Shown here piece after piece: positions 16,642 through 26,472 of a stretch of DNA of 64,000 bases; position 1 is the stretch's first letter, and every line of letters starts with the position of its first letter. This DNA comes from Herbaspirillum sp. DW155. GTDB taxonomy: Bacteria; Pseudomonadota; Gammaproteobacteria; Burkholderiales; Burkholderiaceae_D. Below the pieces are notes generated by a model. It saw only the letters and a program-made list of their open reading frames with translations. It searched no databases and was not told where the DNA came from. The position numbers were made by a program, and so were the translations under genes. The DNA is taken from the NCBI RefSeq assembly GCF_037076565.1, contig NZ_AP029028.1, positions 4,030,001 to 4,094,000 on the forward strand, written 5' to 3'.

Positions 16642-17574
16642 TCAGCTACGTGCCCCCACCTGACCCAGCAAGCGGAGTCCGGTCATGCGCACAAAAGCAT
16701 CATAATCAACGGGCGCTCCCACCACGGTATCGGCGCGGTTGGCTTGCACATACGCCCAGGACCTGCCGCTGTCGGCGTCATAGACCAGCTTGAAAAGGCG
16801 CGCCGGTACCGCGATGTGGCCCCTGCCTATGGTACTGGGGGCGGCATCGAACAAGGGGCCCGTAAAGACGAAGACATCCCCGCGCGCCCGCATGACGTAC
16901 TTGCGCGTATCCCGTTCGATCCTGGACCACGCGCCGGCATTGTGACGCTGATTCTGCGGGACCATGTTGGCCAGCGAAAAACTCTGTGCCATCGCCTCAG
17001 GCGTGGACATGTCGCCCGCCGGTGCCATGTGCCCGCGCGCGTAGCCTGATCCGCGATAGTCCTCCAGCTCGGCGCGGTCGGCGCGCGGCAGCCTTGCCTC
17101 AGGGTAGAACCTGTCAGTGCGATGCTGCTCCCGCGCATGCAAGAGTGCGGATCGGTTCAGACGTTCCACCACCACAAAGGGCGTCTTGGTCTGCGTGTTG
17201 TAGAGCACCGCAAACGCGCTGAAACACAATTCCCGCAAATGAGAGCCGGCCGGCAATTGCGCCGGATGTGCGCCGGGGAAGAACTGCGGGCATTGCGCAA
17301 AGCGCGCGACGGTAGCGCCCGGCCCGGCGTGCCGGACAGGAGCGGGCGGGTCTTCTGCGCCTGTCCACGTGGTGGCGTAACGATCGAGACTGAGCGTATC
17401 GCGCAAGCCTTCGGTCAGTTGCGGATTGAGGACGCAACTGGCAATGCCGAAGACAACGATCGTCGTGCTGGTGAATGAAATCAGAAAGCGACGGAAACTG
17501 CCCGACTGCTTCTGCTTGCTTTTTCTAGGGGTGGCACGCTTGCGGGGTGCTGCCTTTTTCTGTCTTGTTACCAT
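16642..17574 (-). CDS. Membrane-anchored DNA/RNA non-specific endonuclease (NucA/EndoG family)
   Basis: 310 residues. A very basic start (MVTRQKKAAPRKRATPRKSK) precedes one membrane segment (FLISFTSTTIVVFGIASCV), then a periplasmic nuclease domain. The ARGHMAPAGDM motif contains the catalytic histidine of the DRGH family (Asp replaced by Ala at the first position), and SFSLANMVPQNQRHNAGAW contains the metal-binding asparagine. It probably digests extracellular or periplasmic nucleic acid for nutrient use or defence. Stands alone; its stop lies 64 bp from the convergent chemoreceptor gene. Confidence 0.88.
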   Translation of the reverse strand: MVTRQKKAAPRKRATPRKSKQKQSGSFRRFLISFTSTTIVVFGIASCVLNPQLTEGLRDTLSLDRYATTWTGAEDPPAPVRHAGPGATVARFAQCPQFFPGAHPAQLPAGSHLRELCFSAFAVLYNTQTKTPFVVVERLNRSALLHAREQHRTDRFYPEARLPRADRAELEDYRGSGYARGHMAPAGDMSTPEAMAQSFSLANMVPQNQRHNAGAWSRIERDTRKYVMRARGDVFVFTGPLFDAAPSTIGRGHIAVPARLFKLVYDADSGRSWAYVQANRADTVVGAPVDYDAFVRMTGLRLLGQVGARS

Positions 17575-17701
17575 GCTGGCCGCATGGTAACTTGCCGCGC
17601 GGATCAGTGCCAGCTCAGCAGGAGAGGCTCGAGGGGTTTCTCATCGGCCGGGCCGATACAGCCACGGAGTGGTAACAGATCCGGAGGCAACGCCCCCCCC
17701 G

Positions 17702-18811
17702 CTACGGCATGCCCCAGCAGGTGAGCAGCAATCGACCATCCGGATCTAATTGCCGCGCCAGCGCTGCATAACGATCATCCAGCGTGGCCGCCATCGCATA
17801 CAGACGGGCCGCGCCCTTCGGCTCCCATTGTCCGGCATAGCCGGGCAAGCCGGCATCCCTGCGCCTGGCATCGAAGGGAACCCTGGAATGGATGAATTCC
17901 TCATGGGTTCTGCTACCTTCCGCATACGGCATCAGCCAGTTCAGCGCGTCAGCCAGGCTGCGGCCGCCGCTGCCCTTGAGCGTCAGCCAATGCTCTCCCC
18001 TCGCCTGGGCGGTCTGAGCTGCACGCACCAGTGGCTCCAGGTCATAGACCACATAATGCAGGGCATCGCGCTCCTCCATATCGAGGGTGCTGCCATCGTC
18101 CAGGATGTTGCGGCCGATCTGTGTGGCGAAGGCCCGGCGCGCACGGCCCCATAAGTTCTCGTCGCCCAGTGCAGCTGCCGCCAGCACTGCCAGCTTGACG
18201 CGATGCGAATTCCAGTTGTTCACCCAGCGCCCGTCGCGGGGCCGGAAGCCGCTCTCCATCTGCTGCAGATACCCTTCGGCCAGGGTGCGGATGAACTGGC
18301 CGGCGAGCTTGCGGCTGTCCGCATCCAGGGCGTCACGGGCCATGGCATACGCATCGATGTAGGCATCCAGAGCGGTCTCGTCGATGGGGTTGAAGTCAGG
18401 CTGATAGACCTCGGCCCAGGCGCTCATCAGACGCGAAAGTTGCCGGGCGTCTTCGGGATCATGGCGGGCCTGCCATAATTGCGCGAGCTGGCGCATCAGC
18501 GGCCAGTCGTGCTCGGCCTCGATACTGGCATCCCGGATACCTTGATGCGGCAAGGTTCCTTCGGTATGGACGTGCGCAATCGCACGCGGCTGCGGCGCCA
18601 GGTTCTTGTCCACTGCACGGCGCAGCGCGCCCAGTTGCGCCGGCGACGGCGGGTTGCAGGACGCTTGGGCCCATCCATGGAGCGGCACCAGGGTCAGCAA
18701 CGCAGCCGTGACGATCAGGAGCCAATGGTCGGGGCGTCGCGGATGCCCTTGCCGGCTGGCTTCGGGAAAAAGTAGACGGGCAAGTCCCGCAGAAGGTCGT
18801 TTGAGAGGCAT
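17702..18811 (-). CDS. Alginate lyase-like periplasmic protein
   Basis: 369 residues from ATG 18811 (MPLKRPSAGLARLLF). A late hydrophobic stretch (HWLLIVTAALLTLVPLHGWA) looks like a signal sequence with a long basic n-region. The catalytic-type domain has RDGRWVNNWNSHRVKLAVLA, similar to the N-N-H/W-N-S-H signature of PL5-like alginate lyases, and a later TLDMEERDALHYVVYDLEPL matching the mid-domain helix. Likely depolymerises a uronate-rich polysaccharide. No alginate synthesis genes are nearby, so the substrate is open. Confidence 0.78.
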   Translation of the reverse strand: MPLKRPSAGLARLLFPEASRQGHPRRPDHWLLIVTAALLTLVPLHGWAQASCNPPSPAQLGALRRAVDKNLAPQPRAIAHVHTEGTLPHQGIRDASIEAEHDWPLMRQLAQLWQARHDPEDARQLSRLMSAWAEVYQPDFNPIDETALDAYIDAYAMARDALDADSRKLAGQFIRTLAEGYLQQMESGFRPRDGRWVNNWNSHRVKLAVLAAAALGDENLWGRARRAFATQIGRNILDDGSTLDMEERDALHYVVYDLEPLVRAAQTAQARGEHWLTLKGSGGRSLADALNWLMPYAEGSRTHEEFIHSRVPFDARRRDAGLPGYAGQWEPKGAARLYAMAATLDDRYAALARQLDPDGRLLLTCWGMP

Positions 18812-19032
18812 GTCGGTGTATCCGGAAGGAGGACAGGACACTCCTAACGCCGCGGCGGCAGATTGCGTGCACGCAACCCGCACAGCACATGGGCTTGTAT
18901 GGATCTTGTCTGCTGGACCGACCTGCGCCGCTCTGGTTAGAATGCAGCGAACACTGTTACGGAGACAGTGGCTTACCTCTGCTACTTTCAGATTCGCAAA
19001 GCTGGCACCGGATTTTTCTCCCAGCGAATCGA

Positions 19033-19281
19033 ATGGTCAACATCATGGATTGGGTTCCAATCGTCTTCATCATCTTCAAGGTTGCCGTGCTTGGCATCGG
19101 CATGTTCTATGCCATCAAGTGGCACTACGATCAGGGCAGGAAAGGCAAGCAGGCAGAACGGCGCGCCGTGCTGCGCGCGAGCGGCAAGGTGGCGCTGCTC
19201 TTCGTGGTGTCGCTGGTGGTGCTGGGGGCCGCGACCTTTTTCATCTCCCGGATGCTGGGTCTGGAATTGAGTTTTTCCTGA
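19033..19281 (+). CDS. Small two-helix inner-membrane protein, unknown function
   Basis: 82 residues. Two membrane segments (WVPIVFIIFKVAVLGIGMFY and VALLFVVSLVVLGAATFFIS) flank a basic cytoplasmic loop (DQGRKGKQAERRAVLRASGK). The start is ATG 19033 or 19045; no strong ribosome binding site favours either. No family recognised. It is monocistronic between a divergent lyase gene and a receiver-domain gene. Confidence 0.6.
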   Translation: MVNIMDWVPIVFIIFKVAVLGIGMFYAIKWHYDQGRKGKQAERRAVLRASGKVALLFVVSLVVLGAATFFISRMLGLELSFS

Positions 19282-19552
19282 TACGGCCGACCGCATCCGG
19301 GTCAGAAAAATTATATAAATAGTTTCCCTCATTCATGCGCCTGCGCAACAGTGTCGTCCGGACGAGGATGGCCTGCTCCCCGGGGGCTCACGCGATGACG
19401 CAGAGGTGACGCGCATATTCTTACGATGCTGTCAGCCCGGCTTTCCTGCAAATCAGGAATTGACTGATGCACGCACGTCGGTCCCGGCCACATAATCGCG
19501 AAGCCGTTCGTTCTGGTGTCAGGACGTAGCCCATCCACCCGGAGACCGCCTC

Positions 19553-19930
19553 ATGAATCCGCGCCCTCGCGCTCGTACCTTGCTGATCGTCGAAGACAAC
19601 AAGGATGTCCGCAGTATTTTTGCGGAAGTTTTTCAGAGCGTGGGCTATCAGGTGGTGGAAGCCGGTAACGGCGAAGATGCCCTGGCCCGGATGGCCGATG
19701 TGCATGAAGTGGTCGATGTGGTACTGACCGATCTGCGCATGCCGGTCATGGATGGCCTGGAACTGGCCACGCGGATCAAAGGTGATGCGCGCCTGTGCGC
19801 CATTCCGGTGGTGCTGCTCAGTGCCACGCCCATGGTCAATTCGTGGCAGGCACTGGAGGTGTTCTCGGCCCTGCTCACCAAACCCTGCTCGTTCGATCAG
19901 CTGCTCTCCACCATCGAAGCCGTACAGTAG
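19553..19930 (+). CDS. Single-domain response regulator (CheY-like receiver)
   Basis: 125 residues. Acidic pocket LLIVEDNKD, phospho-acceptor Asp in VVLTDLRMPVMDGLEL, the conserved switch Ser in PVVLLSATP and Lys in LLTKPCSFDQ. There is no output domain, so it must act by protein contact like CheY or in a relay. No histidine kinase is adjacent; the flanking genes are small. Only a weak ribosome binding site (GGAGA) precedes ATG 19553. Confidence 0.92.
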   Translation: MNPRPRARTLLIVEDNKDVRSIFAEVFQSVGYQVVEAGNGEDALARMADVHEVVDVVLTDLRMPVMDGLELATRIKGDARLCAIPVVLLSATPMVNSWQALEVFSALLTKPCSFDQLLSTIEAVQ

Positions 19931-20075
19931 GCAGCAGCGGGTAACGAAGACGATACCCGTCCGACAGCCGACGCTGACACCATCAAGGGAGCTTCACCGA
20001 TGCCTGTCGCGCGCAGCCGGCGCGATCATGCAATGACTGCGCATGAGCGCAGGGCATCCATCAAGGAGTGAAATC

Positions 20076-20378
20076 ATGTCGAACCAGAATCAAGGCGGTA
20101 CCCGCGGCGGTTCCCACGAGCAGCACGTTCAGGCCGGACAGCAAAGCCACAAGAATGACCAGCAGAACCAGAGCAGCAGCGGCTCCGGTCAGCAGCAAGG
20201 TGGCGGCACGCGTGGTGGATCGCACGAACAGCACGTGCAAGCCGGGCAGCAGAGCCACAAGAACGACCAGCAGAACCAGAGCAGCAGCGGCTCCGGTCAG
20301 CAGCAGGGTGACTCCACCCGTGGCGGCACGCATGAGCAGCACGTGAAGGCCGGCCAGCAAAGCCACAAGAACAGCTGA
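20076..20378 (+). CDS. Hydrophilic repeat protein (three ~33-residue repeats; KGG/YciG-like)
   Basis: 100 residues from ATG 20076 with AAGGAG well placed upstream. Almost the whole chain is three copies of GGTRGGSHEQHVQAGQQSHK joined by NDQQNQSSSGSGQQQG linkers, encoded by near-identical 99-bp DNA repeats. No hydrophobic core is visible, so it should be disordered. The GG...AGQQSHKN pattern resembles stress-induced KGG-motif proteins (YciG, con-10), which suggests a desiccation or stationary-phase role, but this is distant. Repeat number may vary between strains. Confidence 0.75.
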   Translation: MSNQNQGGTRGGSHEQHVQAGQQSHKNDQQNQSSSGSGQQQGGGTRGGSHEQHVQAGQQSHKNDQQNQSSSGSGQQQGDSTRGGTHEQHVKAGQQSHKNS

Positions 20379-20503
20379 TATCGCGGATGCGCCTGCCTTC
20401 GCGGCAGGTGCGCGCGCCCGCCTCTGCCATCAGGGGCGGTGCGCCTGCTCTCCTCTTCCTCGCCGCAGCTTCATCCCACCCGCACAGGCCAGCATCGGAT
20501 CAC

Positions 20504-21124
20504 TCAGCGGATCTTGATCTCGACGAAGCGATTGCGCGGTTCAGGCACACCGCGTTTCTGCGGTACGCGTGGATCGCGCGCGCCTTTGCCGATAACCTCG
20601 ATGCTCAACGCCTTCACTTCCGCACGTTGCAACTCGCGCTCGATCAGGCGCGCACGCCGCAGTGACAAGGCATCATTGATGGCATCGCTGCCGATGTTGT
20701 CGGCATGGCCCGTGAGGATGAACTCGCCTGCCGGAAATTCCTTGATCTCGGCCACGGCCTTCTTCAACAGATCCTGCGACGCGGGGGTCAGGCGGTCCGT
20801 GCCCAGTTCGAACAGGAGGTCATAGCTGCGCGGACGTGCGGGCAGGCTGCGCATGACCTCGACATAGCGACGCTCCACCTCGGCGGCGGAAATCGTCTGG
20901 GCCGGCCCGGCCTTGCCCCCGCGCGTCTCGACCGCTGCATAGGGCGCATTCAACGTCGTCTCGCCACTGGCGGTCTTGACCACGATGCTGCTGGCCGAAC
21001 CATCGGGTTGCGGCAGCAGCACGAAACGCTCCGTGCGACCGGCGCATCCCGCCGTCAGCAGGAGCAGGGAGATCGTTGCACAAAGCGTCAGATGCTTATT
21101 CAGCTTATTCAGATGCTTATTCAC
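20504..21124 (-). CDS. OmpA-domain outer-membrane lipoprotein
   Basis: 206 residues. A lipoprotein signal ends in the lipobox LLTAGC. The C-terminal half is an OmpA/MotB-type peptidoglycan-binding domain (YDLLFELGTDRLTPASQDLL, then FILTGHADNIGSDAINDALS LRRA, then RNRFVEIKIR). It should tether the outer membrane to peptidoglycan. The start overlaps the stop of the FecR-domain gene by eight bases, so the two are translated together. The first codons contain a repeated NKHLNKLNKHL. Confidence 0.88.
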   Translation of the reverse strand: MNKHLNKLNKHLTLCATISLLLLTAGCAGRTERFVLLPQPDGSASSIVVKTASGETTLNAPYAAVETRGGKAGPAQTISAAEVERRYVEVMRSLPARPRSYDLLFELGTDRLTPASQDLLKKAVAEIKEFPAGEFILTGHADNIGSDAINDALSLRRARLIERELQRAEVKALSIEVIGKGARDPRVPQKRGVPEPRNRFVEIKIR

Positions 21125-21608
21125 TGCCCACCTCCACGATGAAGTCGGTGCCGCGGATGCCGATGGTGGCCGTCGGTGTGGACAGCGACTGGCTCTCCGG
21201 TGCCCGCTTGCCGATCAGTCCCGACACGTAGCGCAGCGTGCCCTTGGCCAGGCGCGCGGCGATGCCGCCCTCATCGGTCTTGTCGTTGTAGGCAAATCGC
21301 TCCAGCAGGAAATCACTGTTGGGCCCCAGCGAAATGAGCGTGTCGTCGCGCAAGGTGAAGCCGACCTCGCCGGAGGCTGCCGTCACCACACGATCCCCCG
21401 CATAAAGACGCTCGCCCACGGCCAGCGGTCGGCTCTTGCCGTTGCGCTCGGCGCGCACATCGCCTTGCAGAACCTTGATGATGCCGGCCTGGCTGGCTGT
21501 ACTCTCCTGCGCTGACACACTGCCCTGGGTCAACAGCATGGCGGCGGCCAGCCCCCAGCCGCCTATCCGCAACGCCATGCGCGCGCACCCTGCCCTTGTG
21601 ATACTCAT
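21117..21608 (-). CDS. Secreted FecR-domain protein
   Basis: 163 residues with a signal peptide ending TQGSVSA. The FecR domain is clear (GIIKVLQGDVRAERNGKSRP, GERLYAGDRVVTAASGEVGF, ISLGPNSDFLLERF, TPTATIGIRGTDFIVEV). Unlike the iron-dicitrate regulator it has no anti-sigma part and no ECF sigma gene nearby. Such short FecR proteins often lie beside an OmpA lipoprotein and a CHASE2 cyclase; here only the OmpA partner is present. Probably an envelope sensor or scaffold. Confidence 0.85.
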   Translation of the reverse strand: MSITRAGCARMALRIGGWGLAAAMLLTQGSVSAQESTASQAGIIKVLQGDVRAERNGKSRPLAVGERLYAGDRVVTAASGEVGFTLRDDTLISLGPNSDFLLERFAYNDKTDEGGIAARLAKGTLRYVSGLIGKRAPESQSLSTPTATIGIRGTDFIVEVGSE

Positions 21609-22130
21609 GCCCGTTTCCTTTGCTGTTGTGAGGCCGCAGTCACTGCGGGCGGCGAGAAGCGCTGCCGATTGCCGCGCTTATCGCCTCTCTTGTCACCAGG
21701 CTGTCATCCATCTCGCCCCGGAGGACGATGCTGCGACGCAATTTCGCGGAAAACCGTCCAGGGCGTCAACACTTCTTTACATCTCAATGCACGGACCGAC
21801 TTACGGCGTGTTGAGCAGTCCGCTTGCATGGCTGTCATGCGCAGGAGGGCATGATGATGAGATTGCGCATTTCTCCGGCGGCGTGGCGACAGCGATTTGT
21901 CAGCATCGACCGCCCTTTTGCGCGCATCGTCGGTAAAAACCAAGACAGATGTTTTTGCATGAACGGTGCAGAATCAAATACAGCTCAACAATAAAAAAGC
22001 TTACGACTCCTTACGTTTCGGTTTTGCGATAGGTCAATGTAGCCCCCATCGGGAAGCCTAGTATCTCCTCACGCGAACAGACACGGACCGTCTCGGCCCG
22101 GCGCCGTTGTTTTGCAATCAGGAGAACACT
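21609..22130. other. 522-bp gene-free region upstream of the alcohol dehydrogenase operon
   Basis: No believable gene. It should hold the promoter of the rightward adh operon and of the leftward fecR-ompA pair. An AT-rich segment lies at 21940-22020. A ribosome binding site AGGAG is at 22120. I saw no clear sigma-54 or regulator site. Confidence 0.5.
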
Positions 22131-23300
22131 ATGGCAATGGCAAATCAGACCTTTGGCTTCTACATGCCAAACGTATCGCTGATGGGTGTGGGTTGCGCCG
22201 AGGAAGTCGGCTTGCAGGCCAGGGCATTGGGCGCGCGACGCGTGTTCCTGTGCACTGACGTCGGCATGGTCAGGCTGGGCACGGCAGACAAGATCAAGGC
22301 CATCCTCGAGAGCGCCGCCCTGGCCGTCACCGTTTATGACGGCTCCGACCCGAATCCGACCGACAAGAATGTGGAAGCGGGTGTGCAGCTCTACCGCGCT
22401 TCGGATTGCGATGCGATCGTGTCCCTCGGAGGGGGCAGCGCCCACGACTGCGCCAAGGGCATCGGCATGGTGGTCAGCAACGGTGGCAACATCCGTGACT
22501 ACGAAGGGCTGAACAAGACCAGCAAGCCCATGCCGCCCTTCCTGGCCATCAACACCACGGCCGGCACGGCCAGCGAGATGACGCGTTTCTGCATCATCAC
22601 CAATACCGACAATCACGTGAAGATGGCCCTGGTGGACTGGCGCTGCACGCCCAACGTGGCCATCAACGATCCGCTGCTGATGAAGGACATGCCGGCCTCC
22701 CTCACCGCCGCCACCGGCATGGATGCGCTCACCCATGCCATCGAAGCCTACGTCTCCACGGCGGCCACGCCCATCACCGATGCGTGCGCCCTGCAGGCGA
22801 TCCGGCTGATCGCGCAATGGCTGCGTCCGGCCGTGGCTAACGCCCAGCACATGCAAGCGCGCGACCAGATGGCCTATGCCGAATACCTGGCCGGCATGGC
22901 ATTCAACAATGCCTCGCTCGGCTACGTCCACGCGATGGCACACCAGCTGGGCGGTTTCTACAATCTGCCGCACGGCGTGTGCAATGCCATCCTGCTGCCC
23001 GAGGTGTGCAGCTTCAACCTCATCGCCTGCCCGCAACGCTACGCCGACATCGCCGATGCCCTCGGTGAAAAAATCGCCAATCTCCCGGTGATGGAGGCGG
23101 CCGACAAGGCCATCAAGGCGATCCGGCAACTGGCCCGCGATGTGGCCATTCCTCCGAATCTGGCTGTGCTGGGCGTCAAGGAGAGCGACTTCGAACTGAT
23201 GGCCGCCAATGCCAAGAAGGACGCCTGCCAGCTCACCAATCCACGCACGGCCACGCTGGAGCAGGTGGTCGCCATCTTCCGCCAGGCCCATCAGGGCTGA
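22131..23300 (+). CDS. Iron-containing alcohol dehydrogenase
   Basis: 389 residues from ATG 22131 (AGGAG six bases upstream). NAD-binding loop SLGGGSAHDCAKG near residue 100, the family stretch TTAGTASEMTRFCII, and metal-ligand histidines in AMAHQLGGFYNLPHGVCNA are the marks of group III metal-dependent alcohol dehydrogenases (methanol or 1,3-propanediol type). It oxidises primary alcohols to aldehydes with NAD. An aldehyde dehydrogenase follows 29 bp downstream, so the pair turns alcohol into acid. Substrate cannot be set from sequence. Confidence 0.93.
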   Translation: MAMANQTFGFYMPNVSLMGVGCAEEVGLQARALGARRVFLCTDVGMVRLGTADKIKAILESAALAVTVYDGSDPNPTDKNVEAGVQLYRASDCDAIVSLGGGSAHDCAKGIGMVVSNGGNIRDYEGLNKTSKPMPPFLAINTTAGTASEMTRFCIITNTDNHVKMALVDWRCTPNVAINDPLLMKDMPASLTAATGMDALTHAIEAYVSTAATPITDACALQAIRLIAQWLRPAVANAQHMQARDQMAYAEYLAGMAFNNASLGYVHAMAHQLGGFYNLPHGVCNAILLPEVCSFNLIACPQRYADIADALGEKIANLPVMEAADKAIKAIRQLARDVAIPPNLAVLGVKESDFELMAANAKKDACQLTNPRTATLEQVVAIFRQAHQG

Positions 23301-23329
23301 GCCCGTTTGTTTTCCGAAAGGTCATCATC

Positions 23330-24811
23330 ATGAACGCCTTGCATACCGAACATATCGACCAGCAGTACAAGTTGCTCATCAATGGCGAATGGGTTCCCGC
23401 CCGTTCCGGCAATGAATTCACGTCCATCAACCCGGCTTCCGGCGAACTGCTGGCGCACTGCGCCAATGCCGACCGCGAAGACGTCGATGCCGCCGTGCAG
23501 GCCGCGTGGTCGGCCTACAAAACCTGGAAGGACACCAGCCCGGCTGAGCGCGCCGGCTTCCTGAACCGGATCGCCGACGCCATCGAGGCCAGGGCGCAGC
23601 ATTTCGCCATGGTCGAAACGCTGGACAACGGCAAGCCCATCCGCGAAACCCTGGCCGTGGACATCCCCTCGGGCATCGATCACTTCCGTTATTTCGCCGC
23701 CGCCATCCGTACCGATGAAGGCAGCGCCACGCGCCTGGACAAGAACACCCTGAGCCTGATCCTGCGCGAACCCATCGGCGTGGTCGGCCAGATCATTCCA
23801 TGGAATTTCCCCTTCCTGATGGCCGCCTGGAAACTGGCGCCCGCACTGGCCGCCGGCAACTGCGTGGTGATCAAGCCGTCTTCGGATACATCGTTGAGCC
23901 TGCTGGAACTGGGCAAGGTGCTCAAGGACATCCTGCCCAAGGGCGTGGTCAACATCGTTACCGGCAAGGGTTCCACCACCGGCAATTACATGCTGGAGCA
24001 CGAAGGCTTCCGCAAACTGGCCTTCACCGGCTCCACCGATATCGGTTATACGGTCGCCGAAGCCGCCGCCAAGAAACTCATCCCCTCCACCCTCGAGCTG
24101 GGCGGCAAGTCGGCCAACATCATCTTCGCCGATGCCCCCTGGGAAAAGATGATCGAAGGCGTGCAGCTGGGCATCCTCTTCAACCAGGGGCAGGTCTGCT
24201 GCGCGGGCTCACGTATCTTCGTGCACAAGAGCATCTACCACCGCTTCGTCGAGGAAGCCGGCAAGGCCTTCTCGAAGGTCAACGTCAACCTGCCCTGGCT
24301 GGCCAACACGCAGATGGGGCCGCTGGTGAACGCGCACCAACTCAAGACGGTGCTGGGCTATGTGGATATCGGCCGCCAGGAAGGCGAAGTCCTCATCGGC
24401 GGCAATCGCGTTGGCCGCTCTGAACTGCTCAACGGCAATTTCATGGAACCCACCCTGATTGCGACCACCAACAACTCGCGCATTGCGCGAGAAGAAATCT
24501 TTGGCCCGGTCGGTGCGGTCATTGCTTTCGAGGATGAAGAGGAAGTCATCGCCATGGCCAATGACAGCGATTTCGGTCTGGGTGGCGCGGTGTGGACCAA
24601 GACCCTCAATACCGCCCTGCGGGTGGCCTCGGGCGTGGAGACCGGACGCATGTGGGTCAACACCTACAACCAGTTGCCGGCACACGCACCGTTCGGCGGC
24701 TACAAGAAGTCCGGTATCGGGCGCGAAAACCACAAGATGATGCTGGAGCACTATTCGCAGTGCAAGAACATCTTCATCAGCATGGATGAGGCCAAGCTCG
24801 GTCTTTACTAA
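23330..24811 (+). CDS. NAD(P)-dependent aldehyde dehydrogenase
   Basis: 493 residues. Full-length ALDH: cofactor motif IPWNFPFLMAAWKLAPALAA, glutathione-like loop FTGSTDIGYTV, general base Glu in LELGGKSANI, and catalytic Cys in NQGQVCCAGSRIF. C-terminal PFGGYKKSGIGRENHKMML is typical of acetaldehyde dehydrogenases such as AldB/ExaC. It should oxidise the aldehyde from the upstream alcohol dehydrogenase. Operon with adh upstream and with pntAB 72 bp downstream. Confidence 0.94.
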   Translation: MNALHTEHIDQQYKLLINGEWVPARSGNEFTSINPASGELLAHCANADREDVDAAVQAAWSAYKTWKDTSPAERAGFLNRIADAIEARAQHFAMVETLDNGKPIRETLAVDIPSGIDHFRYFAAAIRTDEGSATRLDKNTLSLILREPIGVVGQIIPWNFPFLMAAWKLAPALAAGNCVVIKPSSDTSLSLLELGKVLKDILPKGVVNIVTGKGSTTGNYMLEHEGFRKLAFTGSTDIGYTVAEAAAKKLIPSTLELGGKSANIIFADAPWEKMIEGVQLGILFNQGQVCCAGSRIFVHKSIYHRFVEEAGKAFSKVNVNLPWLANTQMGPLVNAHQLKTVLGYVDIGRQEGEVLIGGNRVGRSELLNGNFMEPTLIATTNNSRIAREEIFGPVGAVIAFEDEEEVIAMANDSDFGLGGAVWTKTLNTALRVASGVETGRMWVNTYNQLPAHAPFGGYKKSGIGRENHKMMLEHYSQCKNIFISMDEAKLGLY

Positions 24812-24883
24812 GCACTACGCATCACTCTCGCAAGAGCCGCCCGTCCCGGGCGCTCTTGCGCAAGCCTCACAAAGGAAATGAAC

Positions 24884-26470
24884 ATGGCGCTCACGGTTGG
24901 AATACCCAAAGAGATATTTCCTGAAGAAAAACGCGTGGCGGCATCGCCCGAGATGGTCACCAAACTGATTGCGCTGGGTTTCCCGGTGCTGATCGAAACC
25001 CAGGCGGGTACCCCGGCCAGCATGCCCGATGAAGCTTTCCACGCAGCCGGCGCGACCATCGCCGCTTCCCCGCAACAGGTCTGGCAGGAAGCCGACCTCA
25101 TTTTCAAAGTGCGCGCCCCCTCCCTGGCCGAAGTCGCCCTGATGAAGAAAGGCGCCACGCTCATCAGTTTCATCTGGCCGGCACAAAACGCCGAACTGAT
25201 GACCGCACTGGCGGCCCGGCGTGCGACGGTGCTGGCCATGGATTGCATTCCCCGCATTTCGCGCGCACAAAAGTGCGATGCGCTCTCCTCGATGGCCAAC
25301 ATCGCCGGCTACCGTGCCGTGATCGAAGCGGCCAATCATTTCGGCCGCTTCTTCACCGGACAGATCACGGCGGCAGGCAAGGTGCCGCCGGCCAAGGTGT
25401 TCGTCATCGGCGCCGGCGTGGCAGGCCTGGCTGCGCTGGGAACATCGGTTTCGCTGGGCGCCGTGGTGCGCGCCAACGATACACGCCAGGAGGTGGCCGA
25501 CCAGATCAAGTCCATGGGTGCCGAGTTCGTCGGCGTCAACTATGAGGAAGAAGGCTCCGGTGGCGGCGGCTATGCCAGGGTGATGAGCGAAGGCTATCAA
25601 CAAGCCCAGCGCCAGGTCTTCGCCGGGCAGGCCAAGGACATCGACATCATCATCACCACTGCGCTGGTGCCGGGCAAACCGGCGCCCAAGCTGATTACCG
25701 ACGAGATGGTGCAGAGCATGCGTCCCGGCAGCGTGATCGTCGACCTGGCCGCCGAACAGGGCGGCAATTGCGCACTGACGGTACCAGGCCAAGTCGTGGT
25801 GCGCCACGACGTCACGATCATCGGCTACACCGATCTGCCCTCGCGCCTGGCCAGGCAATCCAGCACGCTTTACGCGACCAACCTGCTGCGTCTGACCGAA
25901 GAACTCTGCAAGGCCAAGGACGGCACCCTGCTGGTCAATATGGAGGACGACATGATCCGCGGTGCCACCGTGCTCAAGGACGGTACGGTGACCTGGCCAC
26001 CGCCAGCGATCAAGCCGGCGGCAGCTCCGGCCAAGCCCGCCGCCAGTCCACCCGCAACCGCCCCGCAAGCCACGACGGCTGCGGTGAAGAAACCCGCCTC
26101 ACGCTGGGGCCCGCTGATCTTCGGGGGCGTCGCCGCCGTACTGCTGTGGCTGGTGGGTAGCTATGCGCCGACCGAGTTTCTGGAACACTTCACCGTCTTC
26201 ATCCTGGCCTGCTTCGTCGGCTACATGGTGGTGTGGAACGTGACCGCTTCCCTGCATACCCCATTGATGAGCGTGACCAATGCGATCTCCAGCATCATCG
26301 CCATCGGCGCCATGACCCAGGTCAGCCCGGCACTGGGATCGTCAGGCACGCCCGCCTCCTATCTGCTGTTCGCCCTGGCCATTGCCGGCATCGTGCTGAC
26401 GGCGGTGAACATGTTCGGTGGCTTCGCCGTGACGGGCCGCATGCTGGCGATGTTCCGCAAACAAGGATAA
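24884..26470 (+). CDS. pntA: NAD(P) transhydrogenase alpha subunit (fused form)
   Basis: 528 residues from ATG 24884, where AAGGA has better spacing than to the ATG at 24878. Domain I (alanine dehydrogenase/PNT fold) has [19 protein letters not shown] and [21 protein letters not shown] Pro/Ala-rich linker (residues about 365-395) leads to four membrane helices ([18 protein letters not shown] onward). So alpha1 and alpha2 are one chain as in E. coli, not split as in many alphaproteobacteria. With PntB it makes NADPH from NADH using the proton gradient. Confidence 0.96.
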   Translation: MALTVGIPKEIFPEEKRVAASPEMVTKLIALGFPVLIETQAGTPASMPDEAFHAAGATIAASPQQVWQEADLIFKVRAPSLAEVALMKKGATLISFIWPAQNAELMTALAARRATVLAMDCIPRISRAQKCDALSSMANIAGYRAVIEAANHFGRFFTGQITAAGKVPPAKVFVIGAGVAGLAALGTSVSLGAVVRANDTRQEVADQIKSMGAEFVGVNYEEEGSGGGGYARVMSEGYQQAQRQVFAGQAKDIDIIITTALVPGKPAPKLITDEMVQSMRPGSVIVDLAAEQGGNCALTVPGQVVVRHDVTIIGYTDLPSRLARQSSTLYATNLLRLTEELCKAKDGTLLVNMEDDMIRGATVLKDGTVTWPPPAIKPAAAPAKPAASPPATAPQATTAAVKKPASRWGPLIFGGVAAVLLWLVGSYAPTEFLEHFTVFILACFVGYMVVWNVTASLHTPLMSVTNAISSIIAIGAMTQVSPALGSSGTPASYLLFALAIAGIVLTAVNMFGGFAVTGRMLAMFRKQG

Positions 26471-26472
26471 TC

